A stretch of 64,000 nt of DNA from Lutibacter citreus (GTDB lineage: Bacteria > Bacteroidota > Bacteroidia > Flavobacteriales > Flavobacteriaceae), in the NCBI RefSeq assembly GCF_003260195.1, contig NZ_QEIH01000003.1, forward strand, positions 248,001 through 312,000. Direction: 5' to 3'. A model generated the notes under the pieces. It worked only from the letters and a program-made list of their open reading frames with translations, did not search any database and had not been told where the DNA came from. The position numbers and the translations under genes were made by a program. Below, one piece after another: positions 1-8,444 of the stretch; the stretch's first letter is position 1; every line of letters begins with the position of its first letter.

Positions 1-306
1 AAGCTAAAACCCCAACAAAAATGAACCCCACATTCTTTATTAATTTTCTAGTTGCTATACCTAATAGCATTTCATTTAACAGAAATAAAACCATTCCGGC
101 TTTATTTAAGTTTAATACCATTTCATTTACTAATTTATCTAACAGCTTGTTTAATAGATGGCTAAGTAATAATGATATTTTAAAAGCGGTCGCAATAAAC
201 TTATCTCCAATTTTTTTGTTCCCACGAAGAAGGTAGATTGGAAGGATAGATTTGCGACTGTCTTTTTTTAAATAAACTAAATCATTTAATTGTAAAACCC
301 CTCAAA
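1..306. other. Left-edge region without a convincing gene
   Basis: No start-to-stop gene can be supported here. On the minus strand a frame is open from about 299 to the left edge (about 99 codons) but has no start codon and is preceded in frame by TGA, so it may be the remnant or edge of a gene. A palindromic repeat (186-261) sits inside it. The plus-strand frame at 21-236 looks like a shadow of that frame. Confidence 0.4.
186..261. repeat. Palindromic element, copy 1 of 3
   Basis: An imperfect inverted repeat whose outer arms read GCGGTCGCAAT and ATTTGCGACTGT (complement ACAGTCGCAAAT). Inner arms around TATCTCCAAT/ATTGGAAGGATA also pair, and a central TTCCCACGAA motif is shared with the copies at 1008-1065 and 1091-1158. 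It is probably a dispersed hairpin element rather than coding sequence. Confidence 0.6.
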
Positions 307-804
307 ATGAAAAGAACACTTCCCCTAATAGGATTATGCTTTATAGTAATATCAATGTTTATGTCTTGTACTTCAGATGATGAGAATGAAAATTTGTTTA
401 ATTCTACTTATGAAGCAAAAATCACTTATTCACCAATTGAAAATGAGGTTTTAAGTATTGTAAACGATTATAGATCAAATAAAGGTTTAAATAAATTAGA
501 TAGACTCAATATAATTTCTTCAGTAGCAGAAACACACTCAAAATATATGGCGGAAAAAGGAATTGCAAGTCATGACCATTTTTCAGAAAGGAATGAGGAA
601 CTTATTGATTATGCTAATGCAAAAAAAGTAGCAGAAAATGTGGCTTATGGGTTTAGTTCGTCACAAGATGTTGTTAATGCTTGGCTTAAAAGTGATGAAC
701 ATAGAAAAATAATTGAAAACGCTGAGTATACTCACTTTGGTATTTCAACAAAGACAGATAACGAAGGAAGACTTTATTTTACACATATATATATTAAACA
801 GTAA
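307..804 (+). CDS. CAP-domain (SCP/PR-1-like) lipoprotein
   Basis: A 165-aa exported protein. The first 20 residues form a lipoprotein signal ending in the lipobox SMFMSC, so Cys21 should be lipidated and the protein membrane-anchored. Residues about 45-160 match the bacterial CAP/SCP fold: NDYRSNKGL near the start, HSKYM in the first helix, the GIASHDHF segment, AENVAYGF, and the WLKSDEHRKII segment before a final strand pair. CAP proteins of this kind are common secreted proteins in Bacteroidota; their biochemical role is mostly unknown. It has no operon partner and is flanked by palindromic elements on both sides. The CAP assignment is firm; function is not. Confidence 0.85.
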   Translation: MKRTLPLIGLCFIVISMFMSCTSDDENENLFNSTYEAKITYSPIENEVLSIVNDYRSNKGLNKLDRLNIISSVAETHSKYMAEKGIASHDHFSERNEELIDYANAKKVAENVAYGFSSSQDVVNAWLKSDEHRKIIENAEYTHFGISTKTDNEGRLYFTHIYIKQ

Positions 805-1007
805 TCTTAAAATATTAGCTATGCTTGTTAAAGAACTTATTATACAAAAAACTAAAATTAATGGAAATAATAAAGTAAAACGTATTTATATTAATACGTT
901 AGTTCCAAATTTTAAATTTAAAAATCATAAAAATGAAACGGTATTTAATAAAAATCCCTGTGTAAAACTTTAAGGTTTAGAATTTTATTATTTCTTAATA
1001 AAACAAA

Positions 1008-1065
1008 ACAGTTGTAATATATAATTGTCGTCCCAAGAACGCAAGGTATATATATTTATGACTGT
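1008..1065. repeat. Palindromic element, copy 2 of 3
   Basis: Arms ACAGTTGTAATATATA and TATATATATTTATGACTGT pair over about 16 bp. The central GTCGTCCCAAGAACGC corresponds to GTCGTCCCCACGAA in copy 3. Confidence 0.65.
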
Positions 1066-1090
1066 TTTATTTTTATTTTAAAAATTCAAA

Positions 1091-1158
1091 ACAGCCGTAA
1101 TAAATTTGTAAAACTGTCGTCCCCACGAAAATTTTTTTAACACAAAAATTACGACTGT
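1091..1158. repeat. Palindromic element, copy 3 of 3
   Basis: Arms ACAGCCGTAAT and ATTACGACTGT pair with one mismatch. The central motif is GTCGTCCCCACGAA. It lies 25 bp after copy 2, in the same orientation. Confidence 0.65.
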
Positions 1159-1322
1159 AAATTTTTAAACATGTTTTAAAAAAAATGTTTAGAAATTTTA
1201 TTATCTATGAACTAATAGGTAACGTAAATTTAAAATTAATCATTAATAAATCGAATATATTTTTAATATTATTTTAATATTTTATATTGTTGTGAATATT
1301 GTTAATTTTATTATTTAAAATA

Positions 1323-1721
1323 ATGCCCAAAACATTCTCTTTAAAACTAGTAGTTAGTGAAAAATCAATTGATTTTTTAAACCATGTAAATAATGTAACA
1401 TATTTAGAATGGGCGCAAAATATTGCAGAGAAACACTGGGGTGAAATTAGTTCAAAAGACTTTAATGATAAATATGTTTGGGTTGTATTAAGACATGAGA
1501 TTGATTATAAATCTTCAGCAATTTTGGGAGATGAATTAGAATTGAAAACTTGGATAGGTAAGTCACATGGTTTAAAGTCAATAAGATATGTTTATATTTA
1601 TAGACAAAATAAATTAATCTGTTCAGTAAAAACTAGTTGGTGTCTTTTGAATAAAAATATGAAACCTATTAGAATTCCAGATGAAATATTATCAATTTTA
1701 AATTTGCATCAACAAGTTTAG
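1323..1721 (+). CDS. Acyl-CoA thioesterase, 4HBT hotdog family
   Basis: A 132-aa hotdog-fold protein when read from ATG 1323. An upstream in-frame ATG at 1299 would add eight hydrophobic residues not typical of the family, so 1323 is preferred. The segment DFLNHVNNVTYLEW (Asp17 and His21 by this start) is the 4-hydroxybenzoyl-CoA/YbgC-type active-site motif, with Asp17 the expected catalytic residue. Length is normal for the family. It probably hydrolyses a small acyl-CoA in the cytoplasm; the substrate cannot be read from sequence. Its stop codon overlaps the 3' end of the convergent glycosyltransferase by 4 bp. Confidence 0.85.
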   Translation: MPKTFSLKLVVSEKSIDFLNHVNNVTYLEWAQNIAEKHWGEISSKDFNDKYVWVVLRHEIDYKSSAILGDELELKTWIGKSHGLKSIRYVYIYRQNKLICSVKTSWCLLNKNMKPIRIPDEILSILNLHQQV

Positions 1722-2944
1722 TTTTTATTTTTTTCTTCAATCCATTTAGACATATATTTTGTACTTTTTAAAGTGTGGTGTAAAAGCATTGAGCCAATGA
1801 AATTTTGATCTCGATGCAATTTCAACGATTTTTCAATTAAAATAATTCTATTTATTAATTTTTTTTCAAATTTAATTTTGGAAAAACGTTTATTAATAAT
1901 GTTTATTCCATTTTGTTGAAATTGTTCAAAATAGTTTTCATTTGTATATAACGATACTGCTTTTTGAGCAAAGTCTTCATTATTATTGCTAATAAAACCG
2001 TTCCAAGGTAACTTTCCTTTCATTCCTTCAACTCCAGAATTAGTAGTTACATTTGGTGTTCCATATTCCATTGAATTAATAAGTTTTCCTTTTAATCCGG
2101 CTCCAAAACGAATAGGAGCTAGGCAAACTCTAGCATTTATAAAAGTTTCTTTAAGGTTTTCAGCTCTTCCTTTAATTATAAAACCTTCAGACTCTTTATG
2201 TAATTGTAGTACTTTTTCAGTGCAATAGGCTCCATAAATATGAAGTTGAGCCTTTGGTAATTGTTCTCTAATTAGTGGCCAAATATTATTCTTTAAATGT
2301 AAAACGGCGTTCCAATTTGGTTCATGTTTAAAATTACCAATTGATATAAAGTGTTTCCTTTCTTTAAATGAAGGATAAGTTTTATTTTTTTCAGGATTAA
2401 TTGTATTTAATAAAAAAGGTAAGTATATGAGTATTGACTTTTTTATGCTAAACGCTTTAGTTAAAATTTTCATTTCATATTTTGAAATGATTAGAGTTAA
2501 ATCACATCTATAAATACTGGCAATTTCTCTTTTTGTGACTTCATTAAATAAATTATTAGTAGAATTATTATTTTTTAAACTTAATTCTCTTGATTTACGC
2601 AAAAAATGTAAGTCTTCAGTATCTAATATTTTAATAGTATTTGGGCACTCTTCAGAAACTCGCCATCCAAATTGTTCTTCAGTTAAATAACGATCAAAGA
2701 TTACAATGTTAGGTTTTAAACTTTTAATAAATTCATTAAAAGAAGAATTGTTAAGTTCTATATCTTTACTTGAAACCCCTATATTCTCTAACTTAAAAGA
2801 GTTTTTTGTTTTGGCTGCAGCGCAAGCAAAAGTTATATTAAAATTATTTTTTTTAAATAATTCTATCAGTTGCAACATTCTTGTTCCTGCCGCAGTTGAA
2901 TCTGGTTCTGGCCAAACAAAACCAATTATTAAAAGTTCCTTCAT
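1718..2944 (-). CDS. Glycosyltransferase, GT4-like
   Basis: A 408-aa protein of GT-B type. The N-terminal half begins with a Rossmann-like strand (LLIIGFVWPEP) and an AAGTRMLQLIELF segment. The C-terminal half carries the nucleotide-sugar binding part: FISIGNFKHEPNWN (about 205-218), GAYC, GRAENLKETF, and the segment RFGAGLKGK followed by SMEYGTPNVTT, where the glutamate of the E-x7-E-like motif would contact the donor. No signal peptide or membrane segment. It likely transfers a sugar to a surface glycan or lipid; donor and acceptor are unknown. It stands alone and converges on the thioesterase. Confidence 0.85.
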   Translation of the reverse strand: MKELLIIGFVWPEPDSTAAGTRMLQLIELFKKNNFNITFACAAAKTKNSFKLENIGVSSKDIELNNSSFNEFIKSLKPNIVIFDRYLTEEQFGWRVSEECPNTIKILDTEDLHFLRKSRELSLKNNNSTNNLFNEVTKREIASIYRCDLTLIISKYEMKILTKAFSIKKSILIYLPFLLNTINPEKNKTYPSFKERKHFISIGNFKHEPNWNAVLHLKNNIWPLIREQLPKAQLHIYGAYCTEKVLQLHKESEGFIIKGRAENLKETFINARVCLAPIRFGAGLKGKLINSMEYGTPNVTTNSGVEGMKGKLPWNGFISNNNEDFAQKAVSLYTNENYFEQFQQNGINIINKRFSKIKFEKKLINRIILIEKSLKLHRDQNFIGSMLLHHTLKSTKYMSKWIEEKNKN

Positions 2945-3087
2945 TTAATTTCAAAATTAAAAAGATAAACCTTAAAACAATACTAAAAAGCATAAAAAAA
3001 TCTGAATTTTTGTTCAGGTTAGATGTGAATTCTTAAAAGATAAATGATTTTTTTAGTTGAAATTATGTGTTTAAGAAGAATGAAATT

Positions 3088-3219
3088 TTATTTAGGTTTA
3101 ATAACAACCCCTGGTTTTGGTTTTATAATAACTCCTGGTTTTGGTTTAATTATTACCCCTGGTTTAGATTTAATTTTTTTTAATTTGTCAGGTTCGTTGC
3201 TCTGTTTTTGATTACTCAT
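3088..3219 (-). CDS. 43-residue KPG-repeat small protein
   Basis: ATG at 3219-3217 and stop TAA at 3090-3088 give a 43-aa peptide. It starts MSNQKQSNEPDKLKK and then consists of near-perfect tandem repeats of about nine residues: KPGVIIKPK repeated with KPGVVIKPK last. The repeats are conserved at protein level while third codon positions vary (CCAGGG, CCAGGA, CCAGGG), which suggests selection on the peptide. The protein is very basic and proline-rich, with no signal peptide. No family is recognised. It is divergent from the operon that starts at 3330, sharing a 110-bp promoter region with a palindrome. Confidence 0.5.
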   Translation of the reverse strand: MSNQKQSNEPDKLKKIKSKPGVIIKPKPGVIIKPKPGVVIKPK

Positions 3220-3241
3220 AGGTTAGTTTTTTTAATTAATA

Positions 3242-3262
3242 TTTTTACTATATTAGTAAAAA
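3242..3262. promoter_or_regulatory. Perfect palindrome, candidate operator
   Basis: Arms TTTTTACTA and TAGTAAAAA (9 bp, perfect) around a 3-bp TAT centre. It lies midway between the divergent KPG peptide gene and the 3330 operon. A 12-mer inside it (TATATTAGTAAA) recurs exactly at 8409-8420 ahead of the TIR gene. It could bind a regulator; AT-richness makes chance palindromes common. Confidence 0.35.
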
Positions 3263-3329
3263 ATAACTACTAATCCAAAATTAGCACTAACCAATACTGC
3301 TTAATTTCAGTAGGTTAATAGTATCTAAT

Positions 3330-5315
3330 ATGAAATTAAATCAATTTTTAAAAGAATGTAACAATAAAGAAGTCTTTAAAAAACTTTCAATTTATATTGT
3401 TTCAAGCTGGGTTTTAATCCAAGTAATGGCAGTTACATGGGAACCTTTAGGTGTTCCAAAAAAATCGGTAACAGTTCTTCTAATTATACTTTTAATTGGA
3501 TTTCCAGTGAATGTTTATTTGGTATGGAAATATCACTTAGCACCTCTAGAGGTTAAAAAAATTAAACTAGATGAAAATGGAAATTTAATTGAAACTAAAA
3601 AAAATAAATCATCATTTAAAAAGATGTATTTTTCTGTTTTAACAATTATCAGTTTCATTTCAATTTTTGTTTCAACTTTAATAATAAATAACAATTTTAA
3701 ATCTCATATTAAAATAAATACTGTTAATGTAAGTGATAAAATAGCAGTTTTAAAATTTGGGAATAATACTGGTGATAAAAAGTATGATATTGTTAGTAAA
3801 ATGGCTGCTGATTGGATTATTCATGGAATATCAGAAAATAAACTTGGGCAGGTAGTTTCACCAAAAATTATTGAAAACTATGCTAAGCTGATTACAACAG
3901 CGGTAGGGAATTCATCTGAAGTTGATGAGAAATTAATTAAAGATTATTTTAACCCAGCAAAAGTAATTAGTGGTAACTTTTACCTTAAAGATGACTCTTT
4001 GCTTTTTCAGGGGAGTATAAAGGATGGGCAGTTAAATAATACTTTAATTTCCTTTAAATTAGTTGATTGTAAATCAAATGAACCAATTGATTGTATGGAG
4101 AAATTGAAACAGTTGATTTTAGGATATCTAATTACCGAAGATAATAAACAATTAAATTTACAAGAAGTTCCTCCGCAGTTTGAAGCATATCAATTAGTGT
4201 TAGATGCTAAAGCTAATTTTTCAAATGATGATCGTTATTTAAATTATTTAAATAAAGCAATTGAAATAGATAGTAATTATTTTGAACCGAAGCTTTTAAA
4301 GATTGGACATTTTTACAATCTAGGTCAGTTTAAAAAAGCAGATTCTCTTAGAAAGGAAATTCCTATATCTTCAAATAGAAATGAGAGACAAAAAAATTTA
4401 ATGAATCTTTATGAATCCATGTTGCAGGGAAACAATAAAAAAACATATAATTTCATTACTAAAGAGTACAATATTGCACCTTTTGATTTGGAGTCAAATT
4501 CAAGCACAATGACAATAGCTTTACAATATGTGAACAAACCAGAAGATATTAATAAGATTTATAATGAAATTTCAATGGAAGATTTGGATATTGAAAATTC
4601 TAAAGTTTGTTTATATAGAATTTATATAAAATCCCTTGCAGATATTGAATTACAGAAGTTAAAAGAAGTTATAAAATATTTAGAGATTTATACTAGAGAT
4701 TTTGACGATTTTAACCTAAAAAGAACGTTGGCAACAGCATATGTAAGAGATGGTGAAGATATGAAATTACAAAATTTCATTTCAAAAATAAAATTAACTT
4801 CAAGTATAAATGAATATGAAGCCATTTGCTTATTTGTAGGGAAAGAATATTTGCTATTAGACAATAAAAAAATGGCTAATAATTATTTAAATACCATAAT
4901 AAAAATACATAACGGTAAAGAAAATAGCAAAAATTTGGCTGCTGCATATTATTACTTAAACGACTATAAAAATGCAGAAAAAGTTATAGAAAATCTTTTA
5001 AATAAAGGTGAGGTAGAAAATGAATTTCAAATAAAATTAGCTGTTTCATATTTTTATAATGGGAAAAAAGAAGCTTCAAAAAAAATATTAGATAAGTTAA
5101 TACAACTTGAAAGGAACTATAATTTAGGTGAACTAGATTATCATTTAGCTCAATATTATTCAGCTATTGGAAACGGAAAAACATCTTTAGAATATCTATT
5201 AAAATCTGTAGCTAAAGGGTATTCATATACTCCTGACACTTATCAAAATGATGTACATTTTTTAAAATATAAAAACTCCATTGAAATAAGTAAAATAATG
5301 AAATTCTGGCATTGA
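3330..5315 (+). CDS. Membrane TPR protein with FlgO/TolB-like domain
   Basis: A 661-aa protein, first gene of a five-gene operon. Three hydrophobic segments lie at about 19-37, 46-66 and 99-119. Residues 137-181 (KIAVLKFGNNTGD onward) match the TolB/FlgO-like N-terminal domain seen between the membrane part and the TPRs in many Bacteroidota TPR proteins related to adenylate-cyclase architecture. From about 280 to the end the sequence is helical with TPR-like repeats (for example LNKAIEIDSNYFEPKLLKI and LAAAYYYLNDYKNAEKVI). No cyclase or kinase domain is present. It is likely a sensor or scaffold at the inner membrane. The next gene starts 30 nt downstream. Membership in a functional system is inferred from spacing. 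Confidence 0.75.
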   Translation: MKLNQFLKECNNKEVFKKLSIYIVSSWVLIQVMAVTWEPLGVPKKSVTVLLIILLIGFPVNVYLVWKYHLAPLEVKKIKLDENGNLIETKKNKSSFKKMYFSVLTIISFISIFVSTLIINNNFKSHIKINTVNVSDKIAVLKFGNNTGDKKYDIVSKMAADWIIHGISENKLGQVVSPKIIENYAKLITTAVGNSSEVDEKLIKDYFNPAKVISGNFYLKDDSLLFQGSIKDGQLNNTLISFKLVDCKSNEPIDCMEKLKQLILGYLITEDNKQLNLQEVPPQFEAYQLVLDAKANFSNDDRYLNYLNKAIEIDSNYFEPKLLKIGHFYNLGQFKKADSLRKEIPISSNRNERQKNLMNLYESMLQGNNKKTYNFITKEYNIAPFDLESNSSTMTIALQYVNKPEDINKIYNEISMEDLDIENSKVCLYRIYIKSLADIELQKLKEVIKYLEIYTRDFDDFNLKRTLATAYVRDGEDMKLQNFISKIKLTSSINEYEAICLFVGKEYLLLDNKKMANNYLNTIIKIHNGKENSKNLAAAYYYLNDYKNAEKVIENLLNKGEVENEFQIKLAVSYFYNGKKEASKKILDKLIQLERNYNLGELDYHLAQYYSAIGNGKTSLEYLLKSVAKGYSYTPDTYQNDVHFLKYKNSIEISKIMKFWH

Positions 5316-5345
5316 TTAATACTACTAACTAAAACTTACCATATT

Positions 5346-5906
5346 ATGATTTTTCAAGAAATAGTTTCAAATAAAACTGAGGAACTAAGGTTTTCTTTTG
5401 AAAATTTAAATCAGTTTATTGGGCACATTATTTGGCCAATAACTGTTTTAATTATCCTTTGGATGTATAGGAAGCATATATCTGGAGTTATAAACAGATT
5501 AGGGTCTTTTGAAGCCGGAGCAACCGGTATATCTATGACATTTGATAGTAAATTAGAAGAAACAATTAATGATTTTTTACCTTCGGAATCAAAAGTTATA
5601 AAATCAAAATCAGCTTTTCAAATTAGATCTGGTGAAGTAAAATTAAATTCTCCATATCATCAATTATTAAATATTAGAGAAAATTTATATAATTTAATAA
5701 TTACAAAATCTCAGGAGTTTAATATAGTAACAGCAGGCAAATCAAGTGTTCAGCTTTGTGAAATTTTAAAAGAAAAAGAGAAAATTTCAAAAAAAAACGC
5801 AGATTATTTTTTATCATTAATTGAATTAACAAACTCAGGAAATACAACTATTACTCAGCCCCAAGTAAATAAGGTAAAAGAATTATATAATAATCTTAAA
5901 TTTTAA
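5346..5906 (+). CDS. Single-pass membrane protein, operon member
   Basis: A 186-aa protein with one transmembrane segment at about 26-42 (HIIWPITVLIILWMY). It is followed by a short RLGSFEAGATGISMTF segment, common just after the membrane anchor in a family of small bacterial membrane proteins, and a helical C-terminal domain of about 85 residues that weakly resembles DUF4145-type domains. No catalytic motif is visible. The downstream caspase-fusion gene starts 5 nt after its stop, so the two are almost certainly translated from one mRNA. It may anchor or gate an effector. Function not known. Confidence 0.65.
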   Translation: MIFQEIVSNKTEELRFSFENLNQFIGHIIWPITVLIILWMYRKHISGVINRLGSFEAGATGISMTFDSKLEETINDFLPSESKVIKSKSAFQIRSGEVKLNSPYHQLLNIRENLYNLIITKSQEFNIVTAGKSSVQLCEILKEKEKISKKNADYFLSLIELTNSGNTTITQPQVNKVKELYNNLKF

Positions 5907-5911
5907 ATATA

Positions 5912-8152
5912 ATGAATCAATTAAAAAATGCATTTGCATTAATTATTGGGGTAGGAGATGAAGAATTAGATACAGTAAGTGATGCTTTAGATATTAATGA
6001 TATTCTTATAGATGAACAGTTTGCAGGATATTATAAAGAAAATGTAATTTTAGTAACAGGAGAAAATGCCACTAGAAAAGGTATTTTAGAAGGGTTTAAA
6101 TTACTTCAAGAAAAAACCACAGAAAACTCATCTATATTTTTATATTATTCGGGCCATGGAGGTTTTCAAGCGGGAGAGTATTTTATACAACCTTATGGTA
6201 TGACGAATGAGATGAATGAAGAAGAATTTAAAAATGCTTGGGTAAGCGCTAAAGAACTTAAAGAAAATATTAATCAGTTGAATTCTAAACGGTTAATATT
6301 TTTCTTGGACTGTTGTCAAGCTGAAGGAATGACTAAAGGGGGTTTGTTTTTTAATAAAAAAGAAAAGAAGAAAGACTTAGGTAATCATATTATAGCAAAA
6401 TCTGCAAATAAGTTTAATAAAGCAGAAGGTTTAGCTCAAAAAATTGACAATGAAAGGGGAATGTCCATTATTTCTTCGTGCAGAGAAGAACAGCAATCAT
6501 TTCAAATTGATGAAAGAAATAGTTTGTTTACAAAATGTTTGTTAGAAGTTTTAAAAGGAAAACATAGAAAAAGTTTTGAGCATCCATACATAACTATATA
6601 TGAAGTTACGGGTTATCTTCAAAGAGAAGTTCCTAAGCGAGCAAAAGTGCACGATTTAGAACAAAATCCTTATGCCAATTTACAAATGTATGATGATTTT
6701 ACAATATGTTATGTGCCTCAAAAAATAAGAAGTCAACTTGTTTTGAATGAACCAACTGAAGATACGGTTGTTATAGAAAAAGGGCAAAAGGAAGTTGTAA
6801 CAGTTTTTAGAGAAACTGAAAATGCAACAAATTTAGTGCTATTTATACATGGTTTTTCAGGTGAATCTACAGATACCTTTGGTATAATTCCAGAGTTACT
6901 GGCAAGTGAATCTAAAATGGATGGCTGGGATTTAAAACCTTTAGGTTATACTCAACATGTAACACCTGAATTAGGGAAAAATATAATGGCTGGAATTAAT
7001 GATATTAATAAAATTTCAGATTATTTAACAACATCCCTAAAGTATAAATTTGATAAATATGATCGTATAGCAATTGTTGCGCATAGTTTAGGTGGATTAA
7101 TTGCTCAGAAAAGTATTTTAGACTTAAAAGAAGAATACCGAAACAAAATTTCACATTTAATTCTTTTAGGAACGCCAAACAATGGGTTTAGTAATTCAGT
7201 ATTGAATGAAATTAGTAATGAACAATTAAGTGATTTAAGTAGTGAAAGTGAATTTATTATAAATTTAAGACAAAATTGGAAAAATGAATTTAATGATAAG
7301 TTACCTTTCAAAATAAAAATTGCTGCAGCTACTAGTGACGAAATAGTGAGTCATTCTTCTTGTTTTGATAGTTTTAATGAAGAATTTTGTGAAACAATTC
7401 AAGGCACTCATTTAACTATGGTAAAGCCAATAGATAAGAATAATGATTGTTACCACCTTATTTTAAATACATTAACAGATACTGAGTTTTATAACCAGTT
7501 TACCAACAAAGAAGAAATAAATTTAACTCTTGGAAAGTACGATGTTATTGTGAAAAAATTATTACCAAATTTAAATTCAATAGATACTAATGGGTTAAAG
7601 CAGTTAATTTTTAGTTTAGAAGGATTAGATAGAAAAGAGGAAGCCATAGAAATATTAAACGAGCACCCTTTAGCTGAAAATAATACAGAATTAATGGGTT
7701 TACTTGCAGGAAGGTATAAACGCACTTATTTAAAAACGTTTGAGAAAAAATACGGTGAATCTTCTATGGAATATTATAGAAAATCATTAGATATAGCAAT
7801 AAAAGAAGAAAATCAAAATCAAATATATTATCACGCAATTAATTTAGCTTTTTTAAGTATTGTTTTAAAGGGGAATGAAACAAGCATGTTAAAATATGCA
7901 AATTTAGCCCTAGACACAGCTGAAATATGCCGAGATAATATTTGGAAATTTGCAACAGTGGGAGAGGCATATATGTATATAGGAGATATGGAAAAAGCAA
8001 AAGATAATTATAAAAAAGCAGCAGATTTAGCAGGAATAAGAGAGAAAATTTCTATTCATACAAACGCTTATACAGGTTATAAACATTTAATGCAAAATAA
8101 TAATATTGAAGATCAATTTGTAGAATTTCTAAAAGTAAATTTTTTAACCTAA
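5912..8152 (+). CDS. Caspase-like peptidase fused to alpha/beta hydrolase and TPR
   Basis: A 746-aa three-part protein. Residues 1-265 are a peptidase C14/metacaspase-type domain: IIGVGDEELD, then YYSGHGG with catalytic His82, and FLDCCQAEG with the catalytic cysteine at 134/135. Residues about 305-510 are a lipase-like alpha/beta hydrolase: oxyanion motif LFIHGFSG, nucleophile elbow VAHSLGGL with Ser392, LLGTPNNG, candidate Asp476 and His500. Residues about 560-746 are helical TPR-like repeats. Both active sites look intact. There is no signal peptide, so it should act in the cytoplasm. Bacterial caspase-like proteins often serve in immunity or regulated death, and the fused hydrolase could attack lipids or esters. 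The substrate of either domain is unknown. It sits between a membrane protein and a TIR gene. Confidence 0.85.
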   Translation: MNQLKNAFALIIGVGDEELDTVSDALDINDILIDEQFAGYYKENVILVTGENATRKGILEGFKLLQEKTTENSSIFLYYSGHGGFQAGEYFIQPYGMTNEMNEEEFKNAWVSAKELKENINQLNSKRLIFFLDCCQAEGMTKGGLFFNKKEKKKDLGNHIIAKSANKFNKAEGLAQKIDNERGMSIISSCREEQQSFQIDERNSLFTKCLLEVLKGKHRKSFEHPYITIYEVTGYLQREVPKRAKVHDLEQNPYANLQMYDDFTICYVPQKIRSQLVLNEPTEDTVVIEKGQKEVVTVFRETENATNLVLFIHGFSGESTDTFGIIPELLASESKMDGWDLKPLGYTQHVTPELGKNIMAGINDINKISDYLTTSLKYKFDKYDRIAIVAHSLGGLIAQKSILDLKEEYRNKISHLILLGTPNNGFSNSVLNEISNEQLSDLSSESEFIINLRQNWKNEFNDKLPFKIKIAAATSDEIVSHSSCFDSFNEEFCETIQGTHLTMVKPIDKNNDCYHLILNTLTDTEFYNQFTNKEEINLTLGKYDVIVKKLLPNLNSIDTNGLKQLIFSLEGLDRKEEAIEILNEHPLAENNTELMGLLAGRYKRTYLKTFEKKYGESSMEYYRKSLDIAIKEENQNQIYYHAINLAFLSIVLKGNETSMLKYANLALDTAEICRDNIWKFATVGEAYMYIGDMEKAKDNYKKAADLAGIREKISIHTNAYTGYKHLMQNNNIEDQFVEFLKVNFLT

Positions 8153-8169
8153 TTCTAAATAATTAAAAG

Positions 8170-8394
8170 ATGCTAATTTTTAAACAAAATGAATTTCCAA
8201 AACTGAATTATAAAAAAGCAGTTAAAAAACCTATTGCAATAAAATGTAGCCAAATAGATATGCCTTTTGAAGTTGAAACTATGGAAGGAGTAATGAAAGG
8301 AAAAAAAGGAGATTGGCTTATGATTGGGATTAATAATGAAATGTATCCTTGTGATAATAGTATCTTCAAAAAAACATATAATTTGATTAAATAA
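8170..8394 (+). CDS. Small phage-type protein (PGDY-like)
   Basis: A 74-aa protein starting 17 nt after the caspase fusion. Residues 18-70 (KKPIAIKCSQ, then ETMEGVMKGKKGDWLMIG, then MYPCDNSIFKKTY) follow the pattern of a small family frequent in phages and prophages, in which a KKP(V/I)xIEA strand is followed by TLEGxMxxxPGDYIIxGVxGExYPCxPDIFxxTY. The function of that family is unknown to me. Here it is encoded inside a candidate defence operon, so it might be a sensor or decoy that recognises a phage partner. The resemblance is by eye; the functional idea is speculation. Confidence 0.6.
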   Translation: MLIFKQNEFPKLNYKKAVKKPIAIKCSQIDMPFEVETMEGVMKGKKGDWLMIGINNEMYPCDNSIFKKTYNLIK

Positions 8395-8408
8395 TTTTTA
8401 GTATATTG

Positions 8409-8420
8409 TATATTAGTAAA
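8409..8420. promoter_or_regulatory. 12-mer shared with the operon's upstream palindrome
   Basis: TATATTAGTAAA occurs here in the 50-bp gap before the TIR gene and at 3249-3260 in the palindrome ahead of the operon. Only the right half of the palindrome is retained. It may mark a regulator half-site or an internal promoter; chance is possible in AT-rich DNA. Confidence 0.25.
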
Positions 8421-8444
8421 TTACACTAACTAAAAAAATTAAAT

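Larger units (their letters stand above)
805..1322. other. Intergenic region holding two palindromic elements
   Basis: A very AT-rich gap between the CAP gene and the thioesterase. It contains element copies 2 and 3 (1008-1065 and 1091-1158). A short open frame at 713-973 overlaps the CAP gene and has no recognisable features. Nothing else is visible. Confidence 0.6.

Noticed and set aside
21..236. Plus-strand 71-aa frame at the left edge
   Set aside because: No recognisable features, asparagine/phenylalanine-rich, and overlaps both an open minus frame and a palindromic element; likely a shadow.
186..1158. Integron attC sites around the CAP gene
   Set aside because: The elements are palindromic, but the ends do not carry the RYYYAAC/GTTRRRY core boxes and no integrase is present.
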